From: Planctomycetaceae bacterium
Lineage (GTDB): Bacteria > Planctomycetota > Planctomycetia > Gemmatales > Gemmataceae
DNA length: 64,000 nucleotides
NCBI GenBank assembly: GCA_013823135.1
Contig: PNLP01000019.1
Coordinates: 1 to 64,000 of the forward strand
Direction of reading: 5' to 3'
Made by a program: the position numbers and the translations under genes
Shown here: one piece after another, positions 9,799 through 19,678 of the stretch
How positions within the stretch are numbered: the first letter of the stretch is position 1
Layout: every line of letters starts with the position of its first letter
The notes under the pieces: model-generated
What the model saw: only the letters and a program-made list of their open reading frames with translations
Database searches by the model: none
What the model was told of the DNA's origin: nothing

Positions 9799-10727
9799 CA
9801 ACTACCAGACTGAGTGACCGCAAAGGGATCGAAGGGGACAAGATCAGTGTGATGCGTCAAAGGATCAAACAAGACGCTCCTAATGCGACGACCAATACTG
9901 ACTAGCGGCCTTGGCAACGATTCGCGGAGGCGAGTTCGTATCGACGGTTTCAAAGCTGTATTCTTTCGCGCGGCATAGTGATCGGGATGCTCTTGTCCGG
10001 GTGATCTCCACACCAACGAATAATCCGATTGCTGTGGGATATTAGCAAAAATCGGTGAATTTGAAATTCGCTCTCCCACTACCCACAAACTTAGTGGACG
10101 AGACGAGACAAGATCGATCCGACGTTGAAGTAATGCTGGATCGGGGAGCAAAAAATACCGTTCTCCGTTGGGCAAAGTCTCTGCAACCACCATCTCCTTG
10201 ACACGAAACCCATTTACGGGTGACAGTATCCGATAGAACAGCTCAGGGCTAAACTGATAGAATCCATGACCGCAATAGTTATTTGTCCCAGTCATACATA
10301 CAAAATGACCGCCAATCTCCACCATTTCGAGGCAGTTCTTTACGGCCACAGGAAACGTAAAAATATGCTCAAGACAGCCTCCGTCAAATACCAGTGTATA
10401 TCTTTCGTGATATTGATTATTTATCGCCGTATTCATGTCATGAATAACACTTGCCGACTCATAATCTGAATAATCAATTGAATCAACGACGGTTGCGCCC
10501 ATTGTTCGAAACAGATCCTCAGAATAGCCGTTGCCTGTGTGTGTTGAAGCGGACATGAGTGACCACACTTCTCGGGTTAGCAACTCCGAGAATTCACGTG
10601 ATCTGCGAGCTAAGAGTCGATGGTTAAGATATAGTCGCTGCCGGCCGATTTGCATACTGCGAGCAAATGATACTCCAGTTGCACGAGCACGCGCCAATAA
10701 TGCCAGAGTAGAGTTGTCGATTCCCAT
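9798..10727 (-). CDS. Methyltransferase-like protein of unknown substrate, atypical base composition
   Basis: A 309-residue protein with a partly recognisable SAM-methyltransferase core: LVFDGGCLEHIFTFPVAVKN resembles motif IV of Methyltransf_11/23 proteins and EIGGHFVCMTGTNNYCGHG the following strand and loop. A classic glycine-rich motif I is not obvious; GATVVDSIDYSDYE may be the acidic strand-2 region. The gene is visibly AT-richer than its neighbours, as is the next one, which suggests recent transfer of both. It begins two bases after the stop of the GT2 gene and ends overlapping the next GT4. Enzymatic activity is uncertain. Confidence 0.7.
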   Translation of the reverse strand: MGIDNSTLALLARARATGVSFARSMQIGRQRLYLNHRLLARRSREFSELLTREVWSLMSASTHTGNGYSEDLFRTMGATVVDSIDYSDYESASVIHDMNTAINNQYHERYTLVFDGGCLEHIFTFPVAVKNCLEMVEIGGHFVCMTGTNNYCGHGFYQFSPELFYRILSPVNGFRVKEMVVAETLPNGERYFLLPDPALLQRRIDLVSSRPLSLWVVGERISNSPIFANIPQQSDYSLVWRSPGQEHPDHYAARKNTALKPSIRTRLRESLPRPLVSIGRRIRSVLFDPLTHHTDLVPFDPFAVTQSGS

Positions 10728-10729
10728 GC

Positions 10730-11605
10730 CTATGCTTTGATGTTAGTGATGAATCGAGGAGGTGATCCTAATCGACCAAGCCAGTAGTCGCAGATAGCTC
10801 GGAGGCGCACCCGAGTGGAGTGAGGGGTCTGTCTGTAGCGTGGGCGAAACCACAAAACAAATGTATTCAACGCAATCACTACGCTCCGAATCATAGCCGC
10901 TAGCATACCACTGTGGTCACGAACCAAAATCAACGAGTTTCGGACATTTAGGTAAACCACGACTGGTGAAGCGGCTGTCCGGTCGGGATTTCGGACGACC
11001 GCCCCACCAATGATCCCGATCTGCCAACCATACGCCCGAGCACGAAATCCCCAATCGCACTCTTCAAAGTATGCGAAGTACCTCTCATCAAAGCACCCCA
11101 CCTGTTCCAAGCATAAACGCCTAAAAAGCGTGAGTGTGCCGTGAGGGTAGAGTGCCTCATTCCACCCCGGAGAATGATTATCCGAGGGAGTCAGGTAGAT
11201 ACTCTTCATCCAACTGTAGTGTTGCGTCTTGCCGCGCCCGTATTCAGCACACACGGCCCCGGCCCGGGGGTTACCTTCCAATCCAGCGCAAAGGAGATTC
11301 AAGCATCCTCTCTCGGGGATTGCATCGTGTGGAGCCAACGCAATAAGTTGAAGGTCTGTGGATTGAAGCATCTCTGATATTCCACAATTCGCTCCTGGCC
11401 CAAACCCGACATTCCTGCCTAGCTGGCGAATGTTGATGTCCGGGCACATCAACTGGAGTTTTGCCAAGTTCTCTGGCGTCGATCCGTTATCGATCACAAG
11501 GATTCGGATTGGAACTCCTTGTGATCGAAACGCCCGAATTGTGTCCGTGCAACGCTCAGGCGAGTTCCAGTGAACAATGATGATACCGACTTCAATACTT
11601 AACAC
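10730..11605 (-). CDS. Family 2 glycosyltransferase (rhamnosyltransferase-like)
   Basis: A 291-residue GT-A enzyme with the pattern of rhamnosyltransferase-type GT2 proteins: GIIIVHWNSPERC, ILVIDNGSTPEN, GRNVGFGPGANCGI and, after the metal site region, YFAYFEECDWGFRARAYGW. The C-terminal 50 residues are basic and hydrophobic (IRSVVIALNTFVLWFRPRY), so peripheral membrane association is likely. The start is GTG 11605. Its base composition is AT-rich like the adjacent methyltransferase-like gene, forming a two-gene island in the locus. Sugar specificity is not readable. Confidence 0.85.
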   Translation of the reverse strand: MLSIEVGIIIVHWNSPERCTDTIRAFRSQGVPIRILVIDNGSTPENLAKLQLMCPDINIRQLGRNVGFGPGANCGISEMLQSTDLQLIALAPHDAIPERGCLNLLCAGLEGNPRAGAVCAEYGRGKTQHYSWMKSIYLTPSDNHSPGWNEALYPHGTLTLFRRLCLEQVGCFDERYFAYFEECDWGFRARAYGWQIGIIGGAVVRNPDRTAASPVVVYLNVRNSLILVRDHSGMLAAMIRSVVIALNTFVLWFRPRYRQTPHSTRVRLRAICDYWLGRLGSPPRFITNIKA

Positions 11606-11652
11606 CGTTCCACCTGCCGAATCGTCCCATAACCCCGGAACACGACGGATGC

Positions 11653-12810
11653 CTATGCCTTGTAGACACGACTGCGCCCTAGGCCAATTGAACCCGGCTG
11701 CGGTGCGTCCTTCAACGCTGCGATTGTGTGTTTCAGGTCGAAGATCTGGTCGTACAACTTGCGCCCTTTAAGGGCGAGAGACTGACGCAAACCAACATCC
11801 CCAAGAACTCGTTCCACCTGCTGCGCCACTGCAACGGAGTCGCCCGTTGGAGCCAGTGCCACCGCCCCACTCGGAGCCCAGAACGCCTCCGTCAGCGGTC
11901 CGAGAGTGGTCACAACAGGACGACTGTTCCGCAGACACGCCAGCGTGGCAGTGTTTCGCCCCGAAATGCCTCCACCAACGGGTTGTAGCATCACCTCACA
12001 ACTGGCGAGCAGCGCCGGTACGGTCGAGATCTCCACCGGTCCCGTTGCAACCAGTCGTTCTGCGGCTTCGGGGTGAGCGGCGACAAACTGCTCGCGAACC
12101 GCCTTGCTTCGCAGTCCGATCAGCAAGATCGATCCCGTGATCCTGGGGAGAAGGTGTTCGAGCACGGCGACGAGTGGTCGAGCCATTTGCGGACCGAACG
12201 AGCTGAAGCAACCGACCGCATACGCTCTTGGAGTGCCATCTTCCGACGCGGGGCCAACGGGCACATTGCTGGGCACGGGCAGGTGATGGAATCGCACCCC
12301 ACGCGGGGCTAACGGTTGCAGAGCCTGTTCCCACATGGGGATCGCACACCATACCCGACGGGCAGCCCGGAGAAGCAAGGCGGCCATGATTCGTTGAGCC
12401 AGCGCCACGACCCAATACTTGGGGTTTCGGCCGAACCCGACAAATGCCTCATGAACGACAAGATCAATTCGATCGCCTCTCCGGGCCTGTCTATACACCC
12501 ACCAGCAGAAAGGTAGATTCATCCCCTTCCAGCCGTAACCATACGGAACGTACTGGACCATCAAGCGATCAGGGCGAACCGGCGTGTGTAGCTCTCGGTC
12601 CAGGGTCGCAAGCCCACGACGACCGAAGTGATCTGGCAGGCGACGAACAAGCACCCCCACATCAACCGAATCCGCTCCGGCGACCGGCGGTGCATAAACG
12701 GTAACGGAGTCCCCCGCAGCGACGAGACCATTCGCGACGAGCCGCGTGTAGTCAGCAACCCCGCCGATCTGCGGCGGATACTCCCCGGTAAAGATCGCCC
12801 AGTGGGTCAT
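11653..12810 (-). CDS. Family 4 glycosyltransferase
   Basis: A 385-residue GT-B enzyme. ATG 12810 overlaps the FkbM methyltransferase TGA by 4 nt and gives MTHWAIFTGEYPPQIGGVAD, a classic GT4 start with the glycine loop. The donor-domain region is diverged: AYAVGCFSSFGPQMARPL and PVGGGISGRNTATLACLRNS replace the usual E-x7-E region, so catalytic residues are less certain than in neighbouring genes. Its role in the same glycan is inferred from coupling. A 47-bp gap follows it before the next gene. Confidence 0.8.
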   Translation of the reverse strand: MTHWAIFTGEYPPQIGGVADYTRLVANGLVAAGDSVTVYAPPVAGADSVDVGVLVRRLPDHFGRRGLATLDRELHTPVRPDRLMVQYVPYGYGWKGMNLPFCWWVYRQARRGDRIDLVVHEAFVGFGRNPKYWVVALAQRIMAALLLRAARRVWCAIPMWEQALQPLAPRGVRFHHLPVPSNVPVGPASEDGTPRAYAVGCFSSFGPQMARPLVAVLEHLLPRITGSILLIGLRSKAVREQFVAAHPEAAERLVATGPVEISTVPALLASCEVMLQPVGGGISGRNTATLACLRNSRPVVTTLGPLTEAFWAPSGAVALAPTGDSVAVAQQVERVLGDVGLRQSLALKGRKLYDQIFDLKHTIAALKDAPQPGSIGLGRSRVYKA

Positions 12811-13703
12811 CGGCGAGTACGAACTGCCGTCAGGAAGAAACGTTCGCGAAGCCATGCTGATGGGGCATCAGTCAAGCACACCGGGATCTGAACTGATTCA
12901 GTGTGGACGTAACAGTTGTAATGCTCTGCGGGGAAGAAGGCGATTACCTCTGCGACCGTGCCGCCTCTCGCTTCTAAACCACAACCCGTGTGGATTTCCA
13001 CGAACACATCAGGTCGTGCTTCCAGGGTCCGCGTTGCCCCACGCAATGCCTCAAGTTCCATACCTTCAACATCGATGAAGAGAACGTGTGGTTGGCCGTA
13101 CTGTTCACGCAGGCTGTCAACAGTTACCGCAGCGATCTCGAATGTCCCACCATGGTCGCTCGCTTCGGGCGTTGTCGCGTTGAGATTATGGCTCAACCGT
13201 AGTACACCCTCGACACCGGTAACACCGGCATTCACAACCTCGATCCACGACATCTCGTTCAACTGCCGGTTCCTGCGAGCGGTCTCAGCGTTGTGGGGGA
13301 GAGCCTCCACCGCGATGACTTTTCCGGTCGACCCGACTTCCCTGGCGAGCATCAACGCAACGACTCCATGGTGGGCGCCCAGGTCGAAGACAACTCCTCC
13401 GGTTCGTAGCCCACCACTTCGGAGAATCGCAATTTCCGGGAGCGTGGGCCAATCGTGATCGTACCACCCTTCACCCAGGGGGTCGGTTAACTCAACGACG
13501 AGTTCGCTGTCACCGTACTTGTGGCGGACCTGCCTGACGGGATAGTTTGCAAGAACCCGGTCCAATCGCCGGCGCTGAATCGCTTGTCGGAGAGGTGTCG
13601 GCACCAACGCTCGAAGAATCGTTTTCCACACGGGAACCTCCTGGACGACAAATTCTTGATGTGGGAAGCTCCGCGAATCCCAAGTCTGTGCCGCGAGACT
13701 CAT
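12807..13703 (-). CDS. FkbM-family methyltransferase
   Basis: A 298-residue SAM-dependent methyltransferase of the FkbM type. Motif I is VVFDLGAHHGVVALM, followed by VIAVEALPHNAETARRN and NAGVTGVEGVLRL. The FkbM hallmark HVLFIDVEGMELEALRGA follows about 60 residues later. Such enzymes O-methylate sugars and polyketides. ATG 13703 overlaps the upstream GT2 stop by 4 nt. Together with four other methyltransferase-like genes it suggests a methylated, possibly methyl-capped, polysaccharide. Confidence 0.87.
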   Translation of the reverse strand: MSLAAQTWDSRSFPHQEFVVQEVPVWKTILRALVPTPLRQAIQRRRLDRVLANYPVRQVRHKYGDSELVVELTDPLGEGWYDHDWPTLPEIAILRSGGLRTGGVVFDLGAHHGVVALMLAREVGSTGKVIAVEALPHNAETARRNRQLNEMSWIEVVNAGVTGVEGVLRLSHNLNATTPEASDHGGTFEIAAVTVDSLREQYGQPHVLFIDVEGMELEALRGATRTLEARPDVFVEIHTGCGLEARGGTVAEVIAFFPAEHYNCYVHTESVQIPVCLTDAPSAWLRERFFLTAVRTRR

Positions 13704-14539
13704 GTGTGTTGGAGGAACCGAAAGCGGTACTTCCGCTCCCAAAACGGCAAGTAAAACAACAAAGTTCCAACTTCAGCCACGAGCGAACCCAAGGCCCGGA
13801 CGGAGTGCGGACTGAGTTTGCAACGTCGGACGTGATTGAGCCGCAATCGGACGAGTTCCGACAGCAAGCGAGGCGAAGCGAGTTGGCGGCGGCGGTTTTT
13901 GTACCACCAGTACAACCATGCTTCATGGCTGCGCCCCAACCGCCAGCCAGAGGGCATCCGTCGCGGTGGGTGATCGACAATCGCAAGGGGTACGAACTCA
14001 AACAGATCGCCGGCGGCTACGAGCCGGTCGCGGAAATCGACGTCTTCCATGTGCGCACTGGGGAAATTCTCGTCGAAGCCGCCGAGTTTCCGAAACAGAT
14101 CGGCCCGGACCATCATGTTGCACGACCACAGGTAGCCACCCGTCGCATTTCCTGGTGCGTGTTCCAAGGGGGAGTTGATGCCGGCCACACAGGTCGTTTT
14201 GCCCTCGTAAACCTGGCAGCCGTCGTGGATCGCACCTGCGAACCCGGCGAGCCACCCGAGGTCGGGGACGCAATCGTCGTCGGTGAACGCGATCCACTCT
14301 CCGCGAGCGTGCCGCACTCCGTTGTTGCGGTTAGATGCTGGCCCTCGTCGTGGCCCGGCAACCCACTTTGCCCACGGGTACTTGTCCGCGACCAACTGCT
14401 CGACCGTCGGCACTCCGTCATCGGTGACGATGACTTCGTACTGGTCCGCAGACAGCGACTGCACACCCGGAGCCAACCGGTCGAGACACCGTGCCAGCAA
14501 CTCCGGCCGGCGACACGTGGGGATGACGACAGAGATCAT
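13700..14539 (-). CDS. Family 2 glycosyltransferase
   Basis: A 279-residue GT-A glycosyltransferase: [55 protein letters not shown] and the metal-binding TDDDCVPD. The later AHMEDVDFRDRLVAAG is the ED-type catalytic-base region. The basic C-terminus (LRLNHVRRCKL...) suggests membrane-surface binding. ATG 14539 overlaps the preceding stop by 4 nt, and its own stop overlaps the FkbM start. Linkage formed is unknown. Confidence 0.88.
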   Translation of the reverse strand: MISVVIPTCRRPELLARCLDRLAPGVQSLSADQYEVIVTDDGVPTVEQLVADKYPWAKWVAGPRRGPASNRNNGVRHARGEWIAFTDDDCVPDLGWLAGFAGAIHDGCQVYEGKTTCVAGINSPLEHAPGNATGGYLWSCNMMVRADLFRKLGGFDENFPSAHMEDVDFRDRLVAAGDLFEFVPLAIVDHPPRRMPSGWRLGRSHEAWLYWWYKNRRRQLASPRLLSELVRLRLNHVRRCKLSPHSVRALGSLVAEVGTLLFYLPFWERKYRFRFLQHT

Positions 14540-15726
14540 CCTGTTGCCTTCGCACTTGCACCGAGGCTCGTTCGATACGCAGTTTCGAGTTGGCGGGCCA
14601 GCCCTGCCCACGACATCCGCTCGGCGAATCTCACCAGGTCCGACTGCCGACGGTTTCCTCCGACCATTTGCTTGACCGCCAACGCAAAGGAACGGCACCA
14701 TTCATCTCGAGTCGTGCCCGCTGGAATTGCCCAGTCAAATTCCCGGACGAGTCTTCCAATCGCTCCAATCTCCGAGCACAAGAGTGGGTTCCCCGTCGCC
14801 AAGTGCTCGCAGAACTTAATCGGGAACCGGCTTCGATTGAACGGGATATCCGCCAAGGGTAGCAACCCGAGGTCGAGCGCAGCGGCGAAATCCCGGGTGT
14901 CTGCAGCCGACAGTCGGCCGAGGTAATCGATCCGCTCGCCGATTGCGGTCGGGACTACGCCCAGATCTTCTATCGGTGGGCCGCATACTGCCAACCGCAG
15001 CGTCGGGTACTGGTCTGCGACTGCGGTCATTGCGTCAACGCACCAGGGAAGTTCAGCGCTCGTGCGACCCATGAATCCCACGTAGAAGGCATTCGACTTG
15101 AGACCGAGTTTGCTCCGGGCAGTGGTCTTATCGGCGAATGGGGCCGGCCAATATCCATTCGGGACAATCGTCACCCCAGCAGCCGCGCGTTTCAATGCCA
15201 TCTCACCGAGGTAGTCCCCGACGGCAATGACGTGCGTTGCCCATCGCGGCAATCGGTCTTCGAGCAATCGCGTTGCGAATCTCATCCACCGGTCCCGACT
15301 CGATTGAACCGGCCCGGAGATCAGCCCACCGGTCCACTGATCGTCCCAGTCGTAAAACCGGGCACGGGCAGGACAACGTCGCCACGCTGCTGCTGCACCC
15401 AAAAACGGTTGGAACAAGTGGCCAATGTCGCAGGGCGGATAGTGCCGAGCAAATCGCCGAGCAGCGGTTAGCGGGTTATTCATCTGGGAAAAGATGGACT
15501 GCATCCGGCACTCAGGCACAATCTCATATCGAACTCCATCCCGTTCCTCACGTCGGGCTACAGCGTTACGTTTCAGATCACATCCATAAACCGTCACACG
15601 ATGCCCGAGGTTCGCTAACCCGATCGCGAGGTTGTGGTATCGGAAGTATGTGCCTTGCTCGTGAACATAGCTGGTGAAGAAATGAACCCGCAACGGACGT
15701 GTCGATGACGCTGGCTCCGAACTCAC
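14536..15726 (-). CDS. Family 4 glycosyltransferase
   Basis: A 396-residue GT-B glycosyltransferase. GTG 15726 overlaps the epimerase TGA (GTGA) and produces [20 protein letters not shown]; the open frame further upstream is only the shadow of the epimerase. The N-terminal domain has the glycine-free first loop [20 protein letters not shown]. The donor domain shows [15 protein letters not shown] and [26 protein letters not shown], where the second acidic residue of E-x7-E is conserved. It is predicted to act on the lipid-linked glycan in the cytoplasm. Confidence 0.84.
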   Translation of the reverse strand: MSSEPASSTRPLRVHFFTSYVHEQGTYFRYHNLAIGLANLGHRVTVYGCDLKRNAVARREERDGVRYEIVPECRMQSIFSQMNNPLTAARRFARHYPPCDIGHLFQPFLGAAAAWRRCPARARFYDWDDQWTGGLISGPVQSSRDRWMRFATRLLEDRLPRWATHVIAVGDYLGEMALKRAAAGVTIVPNGYWPAPFADKTTARSKLGLKSNAFYVGFMGRTSAELPWCVDAMTAVADQYPTLRLAVCGPPIEDLGVVPTAIGERIDYLGRLSAADTRDFAAALDLGLLPLADIPFNRSRFPIKFCEHLATGNPLLCSEIGAIGRLVREFDWAIPAGTTRDEWCRSFALAVKQMVGGNRRQSDLVRFAERMSWAGLARQLETAYRTSLGASAKATG

Positions 15727-16775
15727 TTCTCTCGGCCCCTCCAAGCCTGAACGATTTCCTCGAACGTGTCGTCTAACGTCTTGGTCAGCCGCCATTCCGG
15801 GTAGTGGGAGCACAGTTTCCGAAGGTCGCTGATATAGCAGATGTGGTCGCCCTCGCGGTTCTTGTCCACGTATTCGTAGTGCATCTTCTTGCCGCTGACC
15901 GCTGCCACCCGGTCGAACGCTTCCAGGATACTCACCGAGTTCGATCGGCCGCCGCCGATGTTGTAGACCTCGCCGATACGGGGAGTGTTCCAGAACGCCT
16001 CGACGAACCGAGCCACGTCGTGCGAGTGGATGTTGTCCCGCACTTGCTTGCCTTTGTAGCCGAACACCTTGTACGTTCGGCCTTCGAGATTGCATTTCAC
16101 GAGGTAGCTCAGGAAGCCGTGGAGTTCGACTCCGCAGTGATTCGGCCCGGTCAGGCAACCGCCCCGCAGGCAGCACGTCCGAATTCCGAAGTAGCGACCG
16201 TACTCTTGGACCATCACGTCCCCGGCCAACTTGCTTGCTCCGAAGAGGCTGTGTTTGCTTTGGTCGATCGGGAAGTCTTCGGGTATGCCGTATTCGTATG
16301 TCGGGTCGTCGTAGTCCCAGCGAGTGGGGAGTTCCTTCAACCGGATGGTGTTGGGTTTATCGCCGTAGACCTTGTTCGTGCTCATGTGAACGAAGACAGC
16401 GTCGGCTTTGTGCCGGCGGGTAGCTTCCAGCAGGTTCAGCGTGCCGACAGCGTTCACGTCGAAGTCGTCGAAAGGCCGGCTTGCCGCAAGATCATGGCTT
16501 GGTTGCGCGGCCGCGTGAACGATGAGGTCGGGTTTCACGTCCTTGAGTAAGGCGAGAACGGCATTCCGATCTCGGATGTCGAGTTCACGATGCGAGAAGG
16601 TTGGGTGAGCGGCGGTAAGTCGCTGTTGGTTCCACCGGGTGTCGCCTTGGGGGCCGAAGAACTCGGCACGCTGGTTGTTATCGACACCTACCACACGCCA
16701 TCCTTGGGGGGCGAAGTGCGCGACAACCTCGGAGCCGATCAGCCCAGACGAACCTGTGACGAGAAGCGTATTCAC
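15723..16775 (-). CDS. NAD-dependent epimerase/dehydratase, CDP-paratose 2-epimerase-like
   Basis: A 350-residue extended SDR sugar-nucleotide enzyme. The dinucleotide motif GSSGLIG is at residues 8-14. [13 protein letters not shown] and [17 protein letters not shown] match CDP-paratose 2-epimerases (TyvE), which convert CDP-paratose to CDP-tyvelose. The usual Tyr of Y-x3-K is Phe178 (LFGASK182); I believe this FGASK form is common in this subfamily, so it is not taken as loss of function. A paralogue lies immediately upstream. The actual sugar may not be paratose. Confidence 0.83.
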   Translation of the reverse strand: MNTLLVTGSSGLIGSEVVAHFAPQGWRVVGVDNNQRAEFFGPQGDTRWNQQRLTAAHPTFSHRELDIRDRNAVLALLKDVKPDLIVHAAAQPSHDLAASRPFDDFDVNAVGTLNLLEATRRHKADAVFVHMSTNKVYGDKPNTIRLKELPTRWDYDDPTYEYGIPEDFPIDQSKHSLFGASKLAGDVMVQEYGRYFGIRTCCLRGGCLTGPNHCGVELHGFLSYLVKCNLEGRTYKVFGYKGKQVRDNIHSHDVARFVEAFWNTPRIGEVYNIGGGRSNSVSILEAFDRVAAVSGKKMHYEYVDKNREGDHICYISDLRKLCSHYPEWRLTKTLDDTFEEIVQAWRGREK

Positions 16776-16810
16776 CTCGCGACAATCTCTTGAATTGCTG
16801 GAATCATCTT

Positions 16811-17884
16811 TTAGCCGACGACTGCCCGCAACGCCGTTTCGTTTGATGCAATCCAGGCATGGGTATCTGCCAGAATCTCAGTAGCGGTTCGCTTTGGAGT
16901 CCAGCCGGTTGCGGTCGTCACAGCCTGGTTGTCGGTGACATACACCCGGATGTCGCCTTCGCGGGTCTCGGCTATTGAGTCGATTGGCAGTTTGCGGCCG
17001 ATGATTTGCTGACAAAGGGTCGTCGTTTCGAATAGCGATAGGCTGCACCCGAGCCCGCCCCCAGCGTTGAACACTCGCCCGTTCAGAACGTCGAGCTGCG
17101 ACAACTGGGCTTCCAACAAGTCGCACGCATCGGCGACGTGGAGTAGGTCGCGAACCTGCTTTCCCTTGCCGCCATAGCCAATGTACTTGAGCGGTCGGCC
17201 GAAGTGGTGAGCTAAAACCCACAACGTAAACACACCCTGATCGACCTTCCCCATCTGCCACGGACCAGCGACGACTCCGAACCGAGTGATAACAGTTCGG
17301 AGCCCGAACATTTCGCGATATTCTTCCACAAGCAATTCGGACGCGAGCTTGGTCGCACCGTAGAGGGTTCTGGCACCGTGAAGGGGGAAATCCTCTGCGA
17401 TTCCGTCGGGACCGGCTCCGGGAATGCCATCGAGACCAGACAACTCGAACCGTGTTTCGGTCTCCCGGTAATCCAGGGCGTTGAGCCGCGCCATCGGGTA
17501 GACCCTGCTCGTCGAGAGGAAAAGGAAATCTGCCCGACACACCCGAGCGAGTTCCAGGCAGTTAACCGTCCCGGCGAGGTTCGTGTTGATGACGAACCGA
17601 GGGTTACCGTCGTACCCCGCGAGGACAGACGGTTCCGCCGAGCACTCGACGATCAGGTCGTAAGGTTCATTGGGTGGCGAGAGGTCTTCGGGGTTGCGGA
17701 TGTCGCCGTGGTGAAACTCAACGCCAGCATCTCTGAGACGGGGCAGGTTCAGTTCCGAACCCCGGCGACGGAGGCTATCGAGTGCCGTTACGCGGGCATT
17801 AGGACGCTTGGCCTTGAGGGCCACGGCCACGTTCGACCCGATGAACCCAGCTCCACCAGTCACGAGGATGTTGCGGTGTGTCAC
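16811..17884 (-). CDS. NAD-dependent epimerase, CDP-paratose 2-epimerase-like (TyvE type)
   Basis: A 357-residue extended SDR starting at GTG 17884 ([18 protein letters not shown]). Features shared with TyvE are the GGAGFIG motif, [16 protein letters not shown], the intact Y-x3-K in [34 protein letters not shown] and the late [13 protein letters not shown]. The enzyme should epimerise C2 of a CDP-3,6-dideoxyhexose or a related nucleotide sugar in the cytosol. It stands 35 bp before its paralogue. A decayed copy of the same gene type survives at 19,679-19,861. Confidence 0.84.
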   Translation of the reverse strand: MTHRNILVTGGAGFIGSNVAVALKAKRPNARVTALDSLRRRGSELNLPRLRDAGVEFHHGDIRNPEDLSPPNEPYDLIVECSAEPSVLAGYDGNPRFVINTNLAGTVNCLELARVCRADFLFLSTSRVYPMARLNALDYRETETRFELSGLDGIPGAGPDGIAEDFPLHGARTLYGATKLASELLVEEYREMFGLRTVITRFGVVAGPWQMGKVDQGVFTLWVLAHHFGRPLKYIGYGGKGKQVRDLLHVADACDLLEAQLSQLDVLNGRVFNAGGGLGCSLSLFETTTLCQQIIGRKLPIDSIAETREGDIRVYVTDNQAVTTATGWTPKRTATEILADTHAWIASNETALRAVVG

Positions 17885-17957
17885 GCTTAAATCATGGTGT
17901 GAATATGCGGAGTGCCGTAAGTGGTCCAGCCTATTTTCCTCAAAGGCCCGAGGGCTG

Positions 17958-18755
17958 TTAGAACCGCACAAAGTGCCGCCAGTCGCGGTCGTCGTCGTGA
18001 ATCTTTTGAAGCATCAGTAGATTTCCGATACCGAAGGTTGTCCATGGGTGCAGTAGCTCTTGAGTAAACACCTTGTCGGCACCCGGAAATCTGCGGAGAA
18101 TAGCCCCGATTACTCGCCTCGACCAAGTTGTTCTTGGACGGAGAGGAGCCCCCGGCGGCGCGAATAACCGGTAGCCCCGATTTCGGAGGATGTATCGAGT
18201 GAGTTTCTGCAAGGATCCCATCCACAGATCGTGGAACGCAATCACCCCGCCAACGTCCAACTTCTTATCGATCAGAACGAAATCCAAAACCGACAGATCA
18301 AACAGGTGGGAGGCATCAACAAATGCGAATTGGAGCCGCGGGAAAATTGGTACTACCTGTTCGGGGAAGGCCTCGTGGAACTTCAGTCTGTCGGCTAGCG
18401 CAGCGGTCTCAACATTCCCCCGGCCCGTCCCGTTGGCGTAACTCGTCTGATATGGGTCACAGACGTGGTGGGTGCCACGATCGTTGTCCGCAAGAGCCTT
18501 TAGGATAGCCATTCCCGACCCGCCGCAACAGAACCCGATCTCGGCTGAGTCAGTTGGCTTGATAAATCGGACAGCAGTGTAAATTTCAATGGCTTCGCTG
18601 AGGCTGATGGCATCAAAGAACGGAGGCGCATCGACCGCTACTTCGCCCGTGCAGAGGTCGGCCTGACTAGCTACAGCCTCGCTTCGCGTGGCCCCTTGTG
18701 CGCTTCGGATGAGATCCACCAAAAGAGGTGGCAAGTCGGATTCGCTGTACACCAT
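17958..18755 (-). CDS. Class I SAM-dependent methyltransferase (Methyltransf_24-like)
   Basis: A 265-residue methyltransferase of the type often found in sugar gene clusters. EIGFCCGGSGMAILKAL is the motif I region, HHVCDPYQTSYANGTG supplies the acidic residue after strand 2, and LQFAFVDASHLFDLSVLDFV with GGVIAFHDLWMGSLQ is the Methyltransf_24 pattern of a D-x-S-H acidic site followed by a histidine-aspartate pair. It is located between another methyltransferase gene and the TyvE-like gene, so an O-methylation of the glycan is likely. The substrate is unknown. Confidence 0.82.
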   Translation of the reverse strand: MVYSESDLPPLLVDLIRSAQGATRSEAVASQADLCTGEVAVDAPPFFDAISLSEAIEIYTAVRFIKPTDSAEIGFCCGGSGMAILKALADNDRGTHHVCDPYQTSYANGTGRGNVETAALADRLKFHEAFPEQVVPIFPRLQFAFVDASHLFDLSVLDFVLIDKKLDVGGVIAFHDLWMGSLQKLTRYILRNRGYRLFAPPGAPLRPRTTWSRRVIGAILRRFPGADKVFTQELLHPWTTFGIGNLLMLQKIHDDDRDWRHFVRF

Positions 18756-18771
18756 ATCGACACGCCAGATG

Positions 18772-19608
18772 TCAGCGGGAACAATGGGGGGTGAGGACTA
18801 GCCACTCCATGACACCCGGCCGCCGCTCGGCCAGAACAAAGTCACGGTCGGCTGAAGTGAGCGGCACAAGTTCCGGGTACTTGTACATGCGCCCTTTGAC
18901 TGCGTCGTCGGTACTGGCCACGACCTCAACTTTGTGGGTGGCTGAGAACCGACCGGACAAAGTGTCGGCAACCTTGTCGCCAGCAAACTCGTGGGTCTCG
19001 ACGAGTATCTCGGAAGCGGCCAGGGCAGGGACCACGGCAGGGGTCAACAAGTCGAGTTCGTACCCCTCGCAGTCGCACACGACCAAGGCTTGCCGGCCGG
19101 CGACGACCTCCCTCAGTTGGTCCGGTCCGCAGTGTTCGCCGATCGTCACTTGGCCGCTGACTCCGTTAGCCTCGGCCATCGCGCGGCACAGGGATCTGGC
19201 CGCCGGATCGGTGTCGAAGGCCCGAATGGCGGTCGTCGGCAGACGCTTCGCTAACCCAACCGCGTAATACCCCTCCGCGCACCCGACATCCACGACGACC
19301 CTGTATGACCGACCGCATGCCCGCTCGAGCGCCCCGTGGAGTTCTCGTTCGTAACTGCCGAGGAGCTTTGGCAGCAAGGCACTGCATACGGCTACGGCCT
19401 TAGGGTATTGGACTCCGGCGAACGGACCGTGTCGCACGGTCAGGTCAGGGAACAGATGGCGAACAAGTTCGGCCTGGCGGCGGTCGAACATCAACCGCCG
19501 CCGCTCGTTCTCAGCGAATCGGGCCGCTCGCAGGACCGTCCAGTCGAGTACCCGCCATAGAGGGTCCGATTGGGCAGCCCACGAGACCAACTTCTTCAAC
19601 ACGCCCAT
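18772..19608 (-). CDS. SAM-dependent methyltransferase, FkbM-like
   Basis: A 278-residue protein with RVVVDVGCAEGYYAVGLAKRL (motif I), IRAFDTDPAARSLCRAM (strand 2 acidic residue) and ALVVCDCEGYELDLLTPAV, equivalent to the FkbM D-x-E-G element. It begins MGVLKKLVSWAAQSDPLWR and follows a decayed epimerase remnant after about 70 bases. The gene precedes the class I methyltransferase by 16 bp. Its neighbours are the ABC exporter on one side and epimerases on the other, consistent with terminal modification of the exported chain, which is an inference. Confidence 0.82.
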   Translation of the reverse strand: MGVLKKLVSWAAQSDPLWRVLDWTVLRAARFAENERRRLMFDRRQAELVRHLFPDLTVRHGPFAGVQYPKAVAVCSALLPKLLGSYERELHGALERACGRSYRVVVDVGCAEGYYAVGLAKRLPTTAIRAFDTDPAARSLCRAMAEANGVSGQVTIGEHCGPDQLREVVAGRQALVVCDCEGYELDLLTPAVVPALAASEILVETHEFAGDKVADTLSGRFSATHKVEVVASTDDAVKGRMYKYPELVPLTSADRDFVLAERRPGVMEWLVLTPHCSR

Positions 19609-19678
19609 CGGCTCTCCATCGGTTGGGGCAGCAGACGCCTGAGCACAAAGCCGGCTGGTTCTCGGCCTCAGGTTTCGT

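Noticed and set aside
10430-10446. Palindrome ATTCATGTCATGAAT
   Set aside because: It lies within the coding region of the methyltransferase-like gene, is short and has no positional meaning.
13547-14926. Open frame of about 459 codons on the plus strand
   Set aside because: Covers the reverse of a GT2 gene and parts of two others; no conserved motif.
16230-16250. Loss of the catalytic Tyr in the epimerase (LFGASK instead of YGxSK)
   Set aside because: From memory, the FGASK form recurs in this CDP-paratose-epimerase-like subfamily, so it is treated as a subfamily trait and not a dead enzyme.
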